From: Bettongia penicillata ogilbyi
Lineage: Eukaryota; Chordata; Mammalia; Diprotodontia; Potoroidae
Length of the DNA: 64,000 bases
NCBI GenBank assembly: GCA_023548195.1
Contig: JAJHZJ010000399.1
Coordinates: 6,701,100 to 6,765,099 of the forward strand
Direction: 5' to 3'
Under the pieces are notes generated by a model. That model was not told the DNA's origin, did not search any database, and saw nothing but the letters and a program-made list of their open reading frames with translations. Below, piece after piece: positions 53,747 to 64,000 of the stretch. The translations under genes were made by a program, and so were the position numbers. Positions within the stretch are counted from its first letter, which is position 1. Each line of letters starts with the position of its first letter.

Positions 53747-56056
53747 GTAAAATATCTGACAGTATATGTGGTATTTTTCTACTACAGGGCCCAAGTTCTT
53801 TTTCAAAAATAGAGAATTGTGAGTTATCTGTTCTTCCAGATGAAGACTTGTTTTTGCAGTTATTGTGAGTTCAGCTACCTCATGTTATTAACACCACTGT
53901 TTGTTTGTTTTTTTCGGTTTTTTTGGTAATTATTGTGTATGTTATTTTCCTGTTTATATTTACTACAGTCTGGAATAGCTCATGCAAATGTTTCCACATT
54001 TGATATTTGTTTCTTAAATCCTAGTGATATTCACTTATATTCAGATTCCACAATCTGTTTAACCATTCACCAATAAATAGAGACTTAATTTGTTCCTAGA
54101 GTTTTTCATTTATTTTTAAACTATAATACCTCAGAAAGTGTTACTCTGAATATCTTGTTATATTGAAAAACATTTTTTTCTGAGACTTCTTTGGGAAATT
54201 TTGGAACATAGCACACTTTCTCTTTAACCATATGATGTCTCTCCTGGGCTGGTCATGTAGAAACAATGAAGAGCTGAGAGACATCAAAGCAATTGCTGTG
54301 TCATAAACAGAAATGGATCACCCATAAGTAAGATTGGCAAAGAAAAGCATTTAGAAATACCTTGAAGCAAGACTTCAAACTGTATAGTACTGCTGGGAAA
54401 GCAGAGGAAAGATAAGGATCCCTGAAAGCTACAGAGAAAGAGGATATAGTTCGTTGAAGGAAAGGCATCAAGCTGTTTATAAAGCAAATGCAAAAAAAAA
54501 AAAAAAACTAGTAAGAGGCAGCAATTTGGCAACAGCAGCAACACAGAATAACTGCAGGCCCAAAACAGGAGGAAGAAAGACAGATTCAAGTGACTTGGCA
54601 ATGATTTCAGCTGTTTCCAGACATATAGATAATAACCTCAATGACAATATCTTCAAAATAATCTAATAAAAGTTCAACTTACTAGAAAACAATGAGACAT
54701 TCATTATTGACTAGATATCAGTTGTGCAGAGAGGAGATAAGCAAATCATAACAAAATAAACAATGAAGGCAAAACATTGAAAAAAAAGTTAATGGGAAAA
54801 GAAAATCCTTTTTCAGGGCCTATGACATCTAATATACCTGAAGATGATTGATGGATGAAAAGCTTGTAACAGTCATGACTTCTTCTTTGATTCTACTTTG
54901 TTTGGTCTCACTGATGTAACCATTAAAGAACTTCTCCTTAAGTGCAATCATTTCTCAAATATAAAACCATAATCTTTCACAAAAACCACAAAGCAGAAAA
55001 AGTTCAAAGCCATAACATCAACATTCTAAGAAAACACAATGAAAGAATGTTCAGAAATAAGAAAACTTTGCCAAAAATTTTCTCTTTCTAATTCTTCTGA
55101 AAAGAGGAAGGCATTTTGAAGAACCTCGAACTTCAAACTCTGAGCCCTTTATATCACAATTTTTTTTTCTATTTTCTAGTTGTAGAGCCAAACCTAGGTC
55201 AGACTCACCTCAGCTTTGCTTCAATGTCAGCCGTAGCAGCCTTGCTCCTGTGACCTGGAGTCCTTATCTTCCCCATTAAGTAGTGTCCACCTACTAACGG
55301 TATACTTCTTAACACTTTCCAAATCATAATTTATCGTATGTCCCTTGGGAACAAAAGGCCCTAATTATAGCGCTATTCAAATAGAATATGAATTTGTTGA
55401 ATCTTATCTGAGTCATAAAAGTTAGTAGGGTGTCACATCACTTACAAGCAGTTGTGTTACTTGAGAGCAGGGGCAGGTTGGTAAATTTTTAAAATCTATG
55501 TGCACACTTTTAAGTACAATTTTTATCATGCATACTTTCACAAACCAAGGCAGAACAAAACAGTAAGTCGATCTGATTTTTTGGAATTATCAGTTTCTAA
55601 AGAATAAATGGTAGCAATGAAAATTTAACAATTGGCTCTCATACCATGTTGCTTGTCGGTGACTTGACTAAATATCATCCAAACCATGTTATTACCTTAT
55701 TGACCACGTATTATGAGAGTCATAATTAATTTCCTCTTTTCATTAAATATTACTGCCCAGGAATCACCTCATGCTTTAAAATTTGCCTCTCTGCTCAAGT
55801 TTGTGTTTCCTGGGAAATTGCCTCTCTAAGCTCTTAGTATTCCTATCAGACACAGGAAAGACATGCCCTGAGCTTCTAATTCTGTAGTTAATTGTTCTTT
55901 TTGCAAGGCTGATATGGGAGGATGTGACCTTGAAGCAACAATAAATTTCCTCATCTAGTCAGCATACCTGACTGTTTTCTTACCATACAAGGATCCCAGC
56001 CATCCCATTAGCACAGTGCAATGTCCAAACAGTTGAGAGCATTCTCTCTCATTAAC

Positions 56057-56060
<4 letters not shown>
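53747..56060. other. Largest stretch without a recognised repeat, no gene
   Basis: Apart from an A tract (54489-54505) I see no repeat family, coding frame with known motifs or RNA gene in 2.3 kb. Frames at 54284-54601 (minus) and 54454-54666 show no motif. Parts near 55140-55960 are less biased in composition and could be unique or conserved non-coding DNA. Confidence 0.35.

Positions 56061-56139
<79 letters not shown>
56059..56139. repeat. Long (CT)n tract
   Basis: About 40 CT units without interruption, similar to 34149-34227. Candidate triplex-forming mirror repeat. Confidence 0.95.
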
Positions 56140-56141
<2 letters not shown>

Positions 56142-56289
56142 CTTTAGCAATTTGATGAAGCCCATGGAACCCTTCTCAAGATAACATGTTTTAAATATAT
56201 AAAATAGAGTACATTTTATTATGAAGGAAAGCATTTACTTTAAAAAACAGTTATCAAACTTATGAGAAAAAATGGACCTTCAGTTAGAA

Positions 56290-58425
56290 AACTCTGACCT
56301 AGAGACATTAGGTCCCATGAAGCTCAAATCTTGAGCAGGCAAGGCTCTTGCAGTGCTGGTTTGGCAGGAACTGGAGGCAAAGTGGGTATGGAGAGGAAAA
56401 TCAGGAGTCAAGCAACTAGCTGAGAAAATGCTCAAAAAAGGGGAAAAATAAGACCACAGAAGGTCAATTTCTTGGGAAACAGATGTCTCCCCCCATCCTT
56501 TCAGATGAGGAAAAACAAGGCACACTGTCAGAGGAAGTCAAGGCCTCTGCCTCCGAAGGGAAATTAAACTGGACTCAGGAAATAGAAGACCTTAAAAAAC
56601 AAGTTAGCAGCTTAATAAAGAGAACCTAAAAAATGCTGAGGAAAATAACAGCTTCAAAAAGAGGGTTACTCAACAGGAAAAATAGGTCCAAAAAGTCAAC
56701 CAGGAGAAGGAGGTTTTAAAAAGCAGAATTAGCCAAATGGAGGAGAAGGTTCAAACCTCACTGAACAAAATAATTCCTTGAAAGACAGAATTGAGTTGAG
56801 GGAAATGAATGACTTTGAGTTAAACCAAGCAGTTAGTAAGCAAAACCAAAATTTGAAAAAAATAGAAGATAATGTAAAACAAATCATTGGAAAAACAACT
56901 GACCTGGAAAATAGATCCAGGAGAAATAATTTTAAAATTATAGGACTACCTGAAAACCATGATCAAAAAATAGCCTAGACATTATCTTCCATTAAGTTAT
57001 CAAGGAAAACTGCCCTGATGTTCTAGAATCAGAGGGCAAAATAAATATTGAAAGAATTCACTGATCACCTCCTGAAAGAGACCCAAACAGAGAAACTCCT
57101 AGGAATATTGTGGCCACATTTCAAAGTTCCAAGGTCAAGGAGAAAATACTGCAAGCAGCTAGAAAGAAACAATTTGAGTACTATGGAAATACAATCAGAA
57201 TAACACAGGGTGTGGCAGCTTCAACATTAAGGGATGAAAGGGCTTGGAATGAGATATTTTGGAAGTTAAAGGAACTGGGATTGAAACCAAGAATCACCTA
57301 TCTAGCAAATATGAATATAATACTTCAAGGGAAAAAAATGGTCATTCAGTGATATATATGACTTTCAATCATTCATGTTGAGGAAAAGACCAGCTCTGTA
57401 TAGAAAAATTTTAATTCCCAAGACAAGAATCAAAAGAAGCATATGAAGGAAAACAGGAAAGAAAAAATCATAAAAGACTCTTTAAAGCTGAACTGTTTCC
57501 ACTACTACATGGAAGGAAGATATTTTTAACTCTTGAATATTTTCTCAGTATTTGGGTAGATGGAGAGATTGTACATACACACACAAACATACACACACAC
57601 ACCACATAAATAGAAAGTACAATGTGTGTTATATCAAAAGAGGATATCCACACACAAAAAATAAAATAAAAAGTTAAGGGGTGAAGGAGGAAAATTCTGG
57701 GAAGAGAAAGGGGGAAATGGAACGGGGCAGGTGATAACTCAAAAGAGATAAGAAAGATCTTATTCAACTGAGGAGATAAGGGAGGAGGGGGGGGAATGAA
57801 GCTACTCTCTCCACATGCAGTTGAAGGAAGGAATAACAGGCTCACTAAATTAGATATGAAAATTTATATCATACCACAGGAAAGTAGGAGAAGAGGTGAC
57901 AAGTGGGGTAAGGGGATTGTTAGAAAGGAGGGCAAATGGGAGAAGGGAATCACTAGAAATAAACACTTTCGAGAAGGGATATGGCCAATGATAGGGGAAA
58001 AAATAAGGGGGAATAGAGTAGGACAGAGGGCAATATAATTTATACTATACAACCTGATTATTATGGAAGTTTTTGCAAAAGAACACATATTTAGTCTAGT
58101 GAATGCTTCCCTTCTCAGTGGGGCTGAGGAGGGAGGGGGAAGGGAGAGAAGTTGAAATTCAAACTATTAGAAATGAATGTTGAGAATTTCTATGCATATA
58201 ATCGGGAAATAAGAAATACAGGGAACGGGGTATAGAAATCTATCTTGCCCTACAAGAAGAGAAGATAGGCATAAGGAAAGGGTGGGGTGTGATAGAAGGG
58301 AGGGTACATAGAGGGAAGGAGTAATCAGAATGCAAGGTATTAGGAAGCAGGGGGAGGGGAATGATGGAGAGAAAAATTGTACATGTTACAAAATGAAGTA
58401 AAAGCAATTAGTATTAAAACAATTG
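56290..58425 (+). mobile_element. HAL1-G: older half-L1 with shortened leader
   Basis: The sequence before ORF1 (CAGGAGTCAAGCAACTAGCT) aligns with the last leader bases of other copies. Upstream of about 56290 no leader is recognisable, so it is probably 5'-truncated. ORF1 (56428-57430) is followed by a 3' UTR with a short (CA)n (57575-57602) and a GGAGAGAAAAATTGTACATG 3' end. Divergence is like HAL1-C. There is no ORF2. Confidence 0.72.
56428..57430 (+). pseudogene. HAL1-G ORF1, dead
   Basis: A start ATG is kept (56428). The coiled-coil region is broken by frameshifts and appears shorter than in B, E and F. Open segments are 56778-56978 (QNQNLKKIEDNVKQIIGKTT, DLENRSRRNNFKIIGLPENH) and 57110-57352 (KEKILQAARKKQFEYYGNTI, TLRDERAWNEIFWKLKELGL, PRITYLANMNIILQGKK). 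The residues that replace the usual ones suggest long neutral decay. Confidence 0.75.
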
Positions 58426-58429
58426 ACTG

Positions 58430-59635
58430 AATTAACTACTGAGAATAAATCAATGACATCTTTAGTGTGGGGAAGAGAATTTCAGTCTAAATTTCCAAGA
58501 GGAAGGTAGCCTCGGGTAAAATTTGGCACTGATGGAAAAGTTAAGGTTTTAATGGTAAATTTGATTTTATGACTGCTATTTAATCATAAGCTAGAACATG
58601 TATAGAAAGGAATGTAAGTCACTTAAGACTTGCCTCAAAAGATGTTCCTTAGCCAAAGTGAAATTATAATTATATTTGAAACCTGATTATTGGAACTTGC
58701 CATTTTTAGATGCCATTGTACTATTAAGTGATTGTTCTTCTGAGTCTAACTCCAAGTATGGGTAGCAAGAAAGGAGATCTGAGCCTCCCATCCATGATGT
58801 CAGTAAGCTGGTGAGATGCTGGTATGAACTGCAAAAGGTGATCTCATGGGAAGTATGTGAGAGTGGCTGTTCAACTGGGTTGAGGTAGGATTCTCCTAAC
58901 TCAGTATCCCCACTGACACCTGGCTGACCTTAAGCCTGATTGAATACAAGTGGATAATATAACCCTACCTGGAACTGACATGAAATCGGGGGATATTGTA
59001 TCCCTGCAATGTCCCTACTCTTGGTGGCAGTTTCCTGTATTCAAAAGGTTTGCAAACTTAATACCAGATGTATTCAGTTATAGATTATTGATAGGGAAAC
59101 ATCCGAGATTAAGTCTAAAATTAAGCTATTAGGCATAGGACTTCTTTAGACCAACAACAAGAAGTTAGGGTCCCTAAATTCTTAGCAATACTATGGAGAC
59201 AATTAGGTCAAGAACTTCTGAAGTTAGCAACTTAAATACTATTTGTGTCTCAGTTGGTTAATGTTTAAAAAAAAATTATTTTGTGGTCCCTAAATGCTTT
59301 AAAAAGAAGTATCATCTGACCAAAATCTTGAATTGTTTTATCTATTATACACTGTGTTAAAAAATGAAAAATTAAAATTTAAAAAAAAGAAAGAAAACTG
59401 TGCTCCTGAGCTTCCCCATAATCCAAAAATGAGCTTTTGTTTTTATTATTCTTGGTTTGATAGGGTGCCAGTTGGATCACGCATTATATGAAACTGGTTT
59501 TCTGAGTTTTGAGTATTTCAAGAATAATACCCCTCCTTTAGAAATACAGTCTTCTTATACTTAGTATCCCTTCTCCAGAAACCTCCAGATTTTGATCTTC
59601 CTTCATAGAAAACTTACAGTTTTCTTTTATTTAAT
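58430..59635. other. Unassigned, no gene seen
   Basis: No recognised repeat or coding motif. A run with GTTAAAAAATGAAAAATTAA (near 59350) then AAAAAAAAGAAAGAAAA (59384-59396) could be the tail of an unrecognised retroposon. Confidence 0.3.
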
Positions 59636-60229
59636 TCATTTTACTTATTTTCACTGTTTTATAATCACTACCAATATAACTTAGATTTTTTTTCTCTCCC
59701 TACCCCTTATTTCCCCCTTACTCCCTGAGACCGCATACAATTTTATATAGTTTATACACATACATTCCTATTAAACACATTTTCACCATAGTCATGCTGT
59801 GTAGAAGAATTAAAATAAATGGGGGAAATCATATAACAAACCAAAACATAATACAAAAGAAGATGATCTGCTACATTCTGCGATTGAACTCCACAGTTCT
59901 TTCTCTGTATGTGGAAGACGTTGCCTTAAGAGACCGTTGAGAAGGTTTTCAAGTCCTTGCATTGCAATGAAATTCCAAGTCTAACAGAAAAATATCTCAC
60001 ACACTGTAATCATTGTTGTGCACCAAGTTTTCCTGGTTCTGCTACTTTCCCTCAGCATCAGATCACATAAGTCTTTCCAGGCCTCTCTGAAGTCTTCCTG
60101 TTCATCATTTCTTACAGAACAATAGTATTCCATTACATTCTTATACCGCAGTTTATTCATCCATTCCCCAATTGATGGGTATCCCCTTTATTTCCAGTTT
60201 TGGGTCACCACAAAGAGTACTGCTATAAG

Positions 60230-62540
60230 TATTATTGTACATGTGGAACCCTTTGCATTTTTATGATCTTTTGGGGATGCAGTCCTAAAAACGATATTTC
60301 TGGGTCAAAGATTATGCATATTTTTGTAGTCCTTTGGGCATAGTTCCAAATTGCTCTGTAGAATGGTTGGATCAGCTCACAGCTCAACCAACAATGAATT
60401 TGTCTTCCAACTGTCCCACAACTTCTCCAAAATTGATCATCTTCCTGTTTTTTTGTCATGTTAACCAATCGGGCAACTAGGTGATTCAGTAGATAGAGCA
60501 GCAGTGTAGGAGTCAGAAGTACTTGAGTTCAAATCTCACCTCAGACACTTGACACTCATTAGCTCTGTGACCTGGGGCAAGTCACTTAACCTAAATTGCC
60601 TCATCCTGGGTCATTTCCATTCATGCTGATGCATATCTGTTCACTGGATTCAGATGGCTCTGGAGGAGAAGTGAGACTGGTGCCCTGCACTACACTCCCT
60701 CACTCATAGCAAATTCAAGTTCAAGTCATGTCATCACTTCTCTGATGGCATGGTCTCCTGGAATGACGAGCGAACATACACACATGTTAGTGAATCTGAT
60801 AGGCAAGATGTGGTATCTCAGAATTATTTTGATTTGCATCTCACTAAACAATAGTAATTTAGAACATTTTTTCGTATGAGCATAGATAGCTTCAATATCT
60901 CCCTCGGAAAACTGCTTGTTCATATCCTTTGATCATTTATCAATTGGGGAATAACTTGTATTATTATACATTTGACAAAGTTATATATATATTTAGAAAC
61001 GAGGCATTTATAACAGACATTAGCTGCAAAAATTCTTTCCCAGTGTTCTGCTTCCTTCCTAATGTTGGTTGCATTGGGTTTGGTTGTGTAAAATATTTTC
61101 AGTTTAATGTAATCAAAATTATCCATTTTTCACTTCATAAAGTTTTCTATCTCTTGTTTAGTAAAAACTTATTCCTTTCAACATAAATCTGCGCCACTAA
61201 TTGGTTTATGCTGTCAATCTTTATACCTGGGTGATGTCCCTATTTAGACTTTATTCTTGAGAACTGTCAGACTGCTCTTTGTTTAGTGTCCACCACACTG
61301 TTATCCAGTTTTCCCAAAAAAATTTTGTTGAACAGTGAATTCTTATCCCAGAAACTGTGGTCTTTCCGTACATCAAAGAGTAGATTGCTATATTCCTTGA
61401 TTATTAAGTCTTCAGTATCTATACTATTCCACTGATCTATCCTTCTATTTCTCAGCCAGTACCAAGTGATTTTGATAATTGTTGTTATATAATATAACTG
61501 GAGATCTGGGAGTAATGTCACCTTCCTTAGTTTTCCTTTTCTTTAGTTCCCTTTGTATTCTAGACCTGTGAAAAGTATCTTGTAATAGTATTCACACAGT
61601 TCCTGGATATAATTTTCAGGTAGAGTCCCAAATATTTTACAGTGTCTACCCTAACTTTAAATGGGATTTCTCTTTCTATTTCTTGCTCTTGGGCTTTTTT
61701 AGTGATATATAAAGATGCAGAAGATTTGTGTGGGTTTATTTTGTAACCTGCAACTTTGTTAACATTGTGTATTACATCAAAATGGGGAAACGTAGTTTCT
61801 TCTCCTGTTGTAATTCCTTCAATTTCTTCTTCGCCTATTGCTACAGCTAACATTTATAGTATCATATTGATTAATAGTGGTGATAATGGGCATCCTTGTT
61901 TCACCTGCAATCTTATTGGAAATGTATCTAGCTTATCTCCATTGCATATAATGCTCCCTGAAGGTTTTATGTAGATAGTACTTAATATTTTATGGAAATT
62001 TCCATTTATTCCTATGCACTCCAGAATTTTCAATAGGAATGGCTGTTGTGTATTGTCAAAAGTTTTTCTGCATCTGTTGAGATAATCATGTACTTTCAAT
62101 TACCTTTGTTGTTGATGGGACCAATAATGTTAATAGTTTTCCTAATATTGAACCAGCCATGTATTCCTGGTATAAATCTACCGGATAGTAATGTATTATT
62201 CTCGTGATTAGTTGTTGTATTACTTTTGCTAAAATCATTTAAAATTTTTACATCTGTATTCATTAGAGAAATTGGTCTATAATTTTTTCTGTGTTTTAGC
62301 TATTCCTGCTTTAGGTATCCAAACCATATTTGTATCATAAAAAGAATTTGGGAGTTCTCCATTTCCCCCAATTTTCCCAAACCATCTGTATAGTATCAGA
62401 ATTAACTGTTCTTTAAATATTTGATAGAATTCACTTGTGAATCGATTCAGCCCTGGATATTTTTCCTATGGAATGCATTGATGACATGTTCATTTTATTT
62501 TTCTGAAATGGAGTTATGTAAGTATTTAACTTCCTCTTCT
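60230..62540 (-). pseudogene. L1 ORF2 remnant (reverse transcriptase and C-terminus)
   Basis: L1 ORF2 makes the endonuclease/reverse transcriptase for target-primed integration. The frames, in minus order, are 62099-61854 (KTFDNTQQPFLLKILECIGI, IKPSGSIICNGDKLDTFPIR, VKQGCPLSPLL), 61853-61560 (KVAGYKINPHKSSASLYITK, VDTVKYLGLYLK), 61521-61267 (LQLYYITTIIKITWYWLRNR, RIDQWNSIDTEDL) and, beyond the SINE, the C-terminal segment. Stops and shifts separate them, and the catalytic FADD core falls in a broken part near 61854. It is dead but less decayed than the L1 at 14950-19295. Confidence 0.83.
60470..60780 (+). mobile_element. tRNA-headed marsupial SINE with long body
   Basis: GGGCAACTAGGTGATTCAGT head, GAGTTCAAATCTCACCTCAG, GGGCAAGTCACTTAACCTAA, then GGATTCAGATGGCTCTGGAG, CACTCCCTCACTCATAGCAA and GAATGACGAGCGAACATACA end. 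The first 135 bp match the CORE-type SINE head and the last 180 bp match the repeats at 8350-8528, 36205-36385 and 46085-46262. Flanks CATGTTAACCAAT (60457-60469) and CATGTTAGTGAAT (60783-60795) are the target duplication, inside L1 sequence. Confidence 0.8.
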
Positions 62541-63283
62541 AATCTGGGTAATTTGCATGTTTATTCATTTATTTCAAGCTTTCAACATTCATTTCTACAA
62601 AATTTTAAGTTTCAAATTTTCTCCCCGTCTCTCCCCTCCTCCCAACTAAAAACTCTTTGCATTCTGATTGCCCCTTCCACCAAGGTGCACTCCCTTCTAA
62701 CATCCTTATCTTATCCCCATTTTCTGTCTTGTCCTGTAGGGAAAGATGCATTTCTATTCCCCATTACGTGTATTTCTTATTTCCCAGTTGTACACAGAAA
62801 CAATTCTCAATACTTCTTCCTGAATCTTTGCATTCCAACTTCTCTTCCTTTCTCCTTCCCAATCAGTCCTTACTGAGAAGGCAAGCAATTCAATATAGGA
62901 TAAATAGGTGGAGTTTTACAAATTACTTCCATAATAGTCATGTTGTGTAAGACTAATTACCCTCCATCCTATGCTCCCCCCCATTTATTCTATCCTCTTT
63001 TTTGACCTTGTCGCTCCTTAAGAGTGTTTACTGCTAATTGTTCCATCCTCTCATTTGACCACTCTTCCATCATCTCCCTGCACTGTGTTTATCACCTTCT
63101 CCCTTACTTTCCTGTAGTGTAAGATAGATTTTCATACGAATTTGAGTGTGCATGTTATTTCTTCCTTGAGCCAAATGTGATGAGAGGAAGCTTCACTTTT
63201 TCCTTCTCACCTGCCCTCTTTCACGCTCCCTTGGAAAAGCATTTTCTTGCCTCTTCTATGAGAGATATTTTGATTCATTCCAT

Positions 63284-63401
63284 TTACATATATATATTAT
63301 ACATATACACACATATGTATGTATGCTTATATGTATGTGTATGTATGCATGTATGTGCATATGTAAATATATATGTATATAAATATGTGTGTGTGTGTGT
63401 A
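63284..63401. repeat. (TA/TATG/TG)n microsatellite in the HAL1-H 3' UTR
   Basis: It occupies the position of the HAL1 (CA)n block and has turned into a mixed TATG/TG repeat. Confidence 0.85.
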
Positions 63402-63539
63402 TAATCCCTCCAACTACCCAAATACTGAAAAACTTTTCAAGAGTTACAAATATTACCTTTCCATGTAGGAATGTAAACAGTTCAACTTCAGTAAGTGCCT
63501 TGTGGTTTCTCTTTTTTTGTTTACCTTTCCATGCTTCTT

Positions 63540-64000
63540 GATTCTTGTATTTGAAAGTCCAATATTCTTTTCAGCTCTGGCCTTTTCATCAAGAATGCTT
63601 GAATGTCCTCTATTTCATTCAATGAACATTTTTCCTCTGAAGTATTACCCAGTTTTACTGGGTAGGTGTTACTTGATTTTAAATCTAGTTCCTTTGACTT
63701 CTGGAGCATCATATTCCAAACCCTGCAGTCCCTTGATGTAGAAGCTATTAGATCTTGTGTTATCCTGATTGTATTTCCATAATCCTTCAATATTTTTTCT
63801 TTCTAGTTGCTTGAAATATTTTCTCCTTGATCTGAGCACTCTGGAATTTGGCTACAATATGCCTACTAGCTTCTCTTTTTGAACCTCTTTCATGAGATGA
63901 TGTGTGGATTCTTTTAACATTTATTTTGACCACTGATTCTAGTATCCCTTGATAATTTCATGAAATATAGTATCTAGACTTCTTTTTTGATCATGACTTT
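63540..64000 (-). pseudogene. HAL1-H ORF1, C-terminal part, cut by the window end
   Basis: The minus frame 63790-63521 shows GNTIRITQDLIASTSRDCRV, LQKSKELDLKSSNTYPVKLG and FLMKRPELKRILDFQIQE, the L1 ORF1 C-terminal domain. RRM and coiled-coil parts start near 63800-64000 and lie mostly outside the window. It carries stops and is not functional. Confidence 0.75.

Larger units (their letters stand above)
59640..62558 (-). mobile_element. L1, minus strand, interrupted by a SINE and by HAL1-H
   Basis: Reads on the minus strand from ORF2 reverse transcriptase (62540 downward) through the C-terminus (60230-60465 with HCWLSCELIQPFYRAIWNYA) to a 3' UTR and end near 59640. A SINE sits at 60470-60780. 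At 62559 the L1 is cut by HAL1-H. Its 3' UTR is collinear with the plus-strand L1 at 22625-23885. Confidence 0.82.
62559..64000 (-). mobile_element. HAL1-H: half-L1, minus strand, continues beyond the window
   Basis: The 3' end lies at about 62559 (AATTTTAAGTTTCAAATTTT after AACATTCATTTCTACAAAAT in plus reading), the 3' UTR holds a (TATG/GT)n microsatellite (63284-63401), and ORF1 C-terminal sequence starts at about 63540 and runs to the window end. It is inserted in L1 ORF2 in the same orientation. Divergence resembles copies C and G. Confidence 0.78.

Noticed and set aside
1..64000. A new defence, mobile or regulatory system encoded by several genes
   Set aside because: No set of intact neighbouring genes exists. 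All coding remnants are L1, HAL1 or RTE ORFs with stops or frameshifts.

Overview
The window looks like AT-rich nuclear DNA of a marsupial (opossum-like or Australian; I cannot place it further). The basis is the repeat content: L1 and half-L1 (HAL1) elements with marsupial-type 5' and 3' ends, tRNA/CORE SINEs of the type found in marsupials, many MIR remnants, a BovB-like RTE element, hAT-type fragments and abundant microsatellites. I found no convincing host protein-coding gene, no functional RNA gene, no CRISPR array, and no prokaryotic or viral operon. Almost all longer open frames lie in transposon coding regions, in GC-rich L1/HAL1 leaders, or in microsatellites.

The dominant feature is a cluster of eight HAL1 copies. 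Each has an L1-type leader, one L1-type ORF1 (coiled coil, RRM-like and C-terminal domains) and a 3' UTR, with no ORF2 between ORF1 and the 3' end. They are A (3562-6362, minus), B (10295-13248, plus), C (15880-18727, plus), D (25841-27100, plus, truncated), E (46886-49800, plus), F (50807-53735, plus), G (about 56290-58425, plus) and H (62559 to beyond the window end, minus). B, E and F share a tandemly duplicated leader segment and look like one younger subfamily. F keeps the ORF1 length (367 codons) with only three premature stops. HAL1 encodes no reverse transcriptase, so these copies must have used an L1 enzyme in trans.

Layout. 1-3.5 kb: a 3'-truncated L1 leader retrocopy with target duplication, an old L1 tail, and a CpG-rich solo LTR with a perfect 6-bp target duplication. 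3.5-14.9 kb: HAL1-A and B around SINEs and an old 0.9-kb interspersed repeat. 15-19.3 kb: a decayed L1 split by HAL1-C. 20-25.8 kb: SINE-in-SINE nesting, an L1 ORF2 tail and hAT half-copies. 25.8-27.1 kb: HAL1-D. 29-30.7 kb: a dead BovB-like RTE element (minus). 33.2-33.4 kb: a 7SL RNA retropseudogene (minus). 36.2-46.5 kb: a twin-primed (5'-inverted) L1, serial minus-strand L1 tails, SINEs and a 119-bp tandem duplication. 46.9-58.4 kb: HAL1-E, F and G. 59.6-64 kb: a minus-strand L1 carrying a SINE and HAL1-H.

The genes here work together only as a retrotransposition system: L1 supplies the ORF2 enzyme, and HAL1, the SINEs and the 7SL copy are its likely passengers. Family names come from recognition of motifs, not from database searches.
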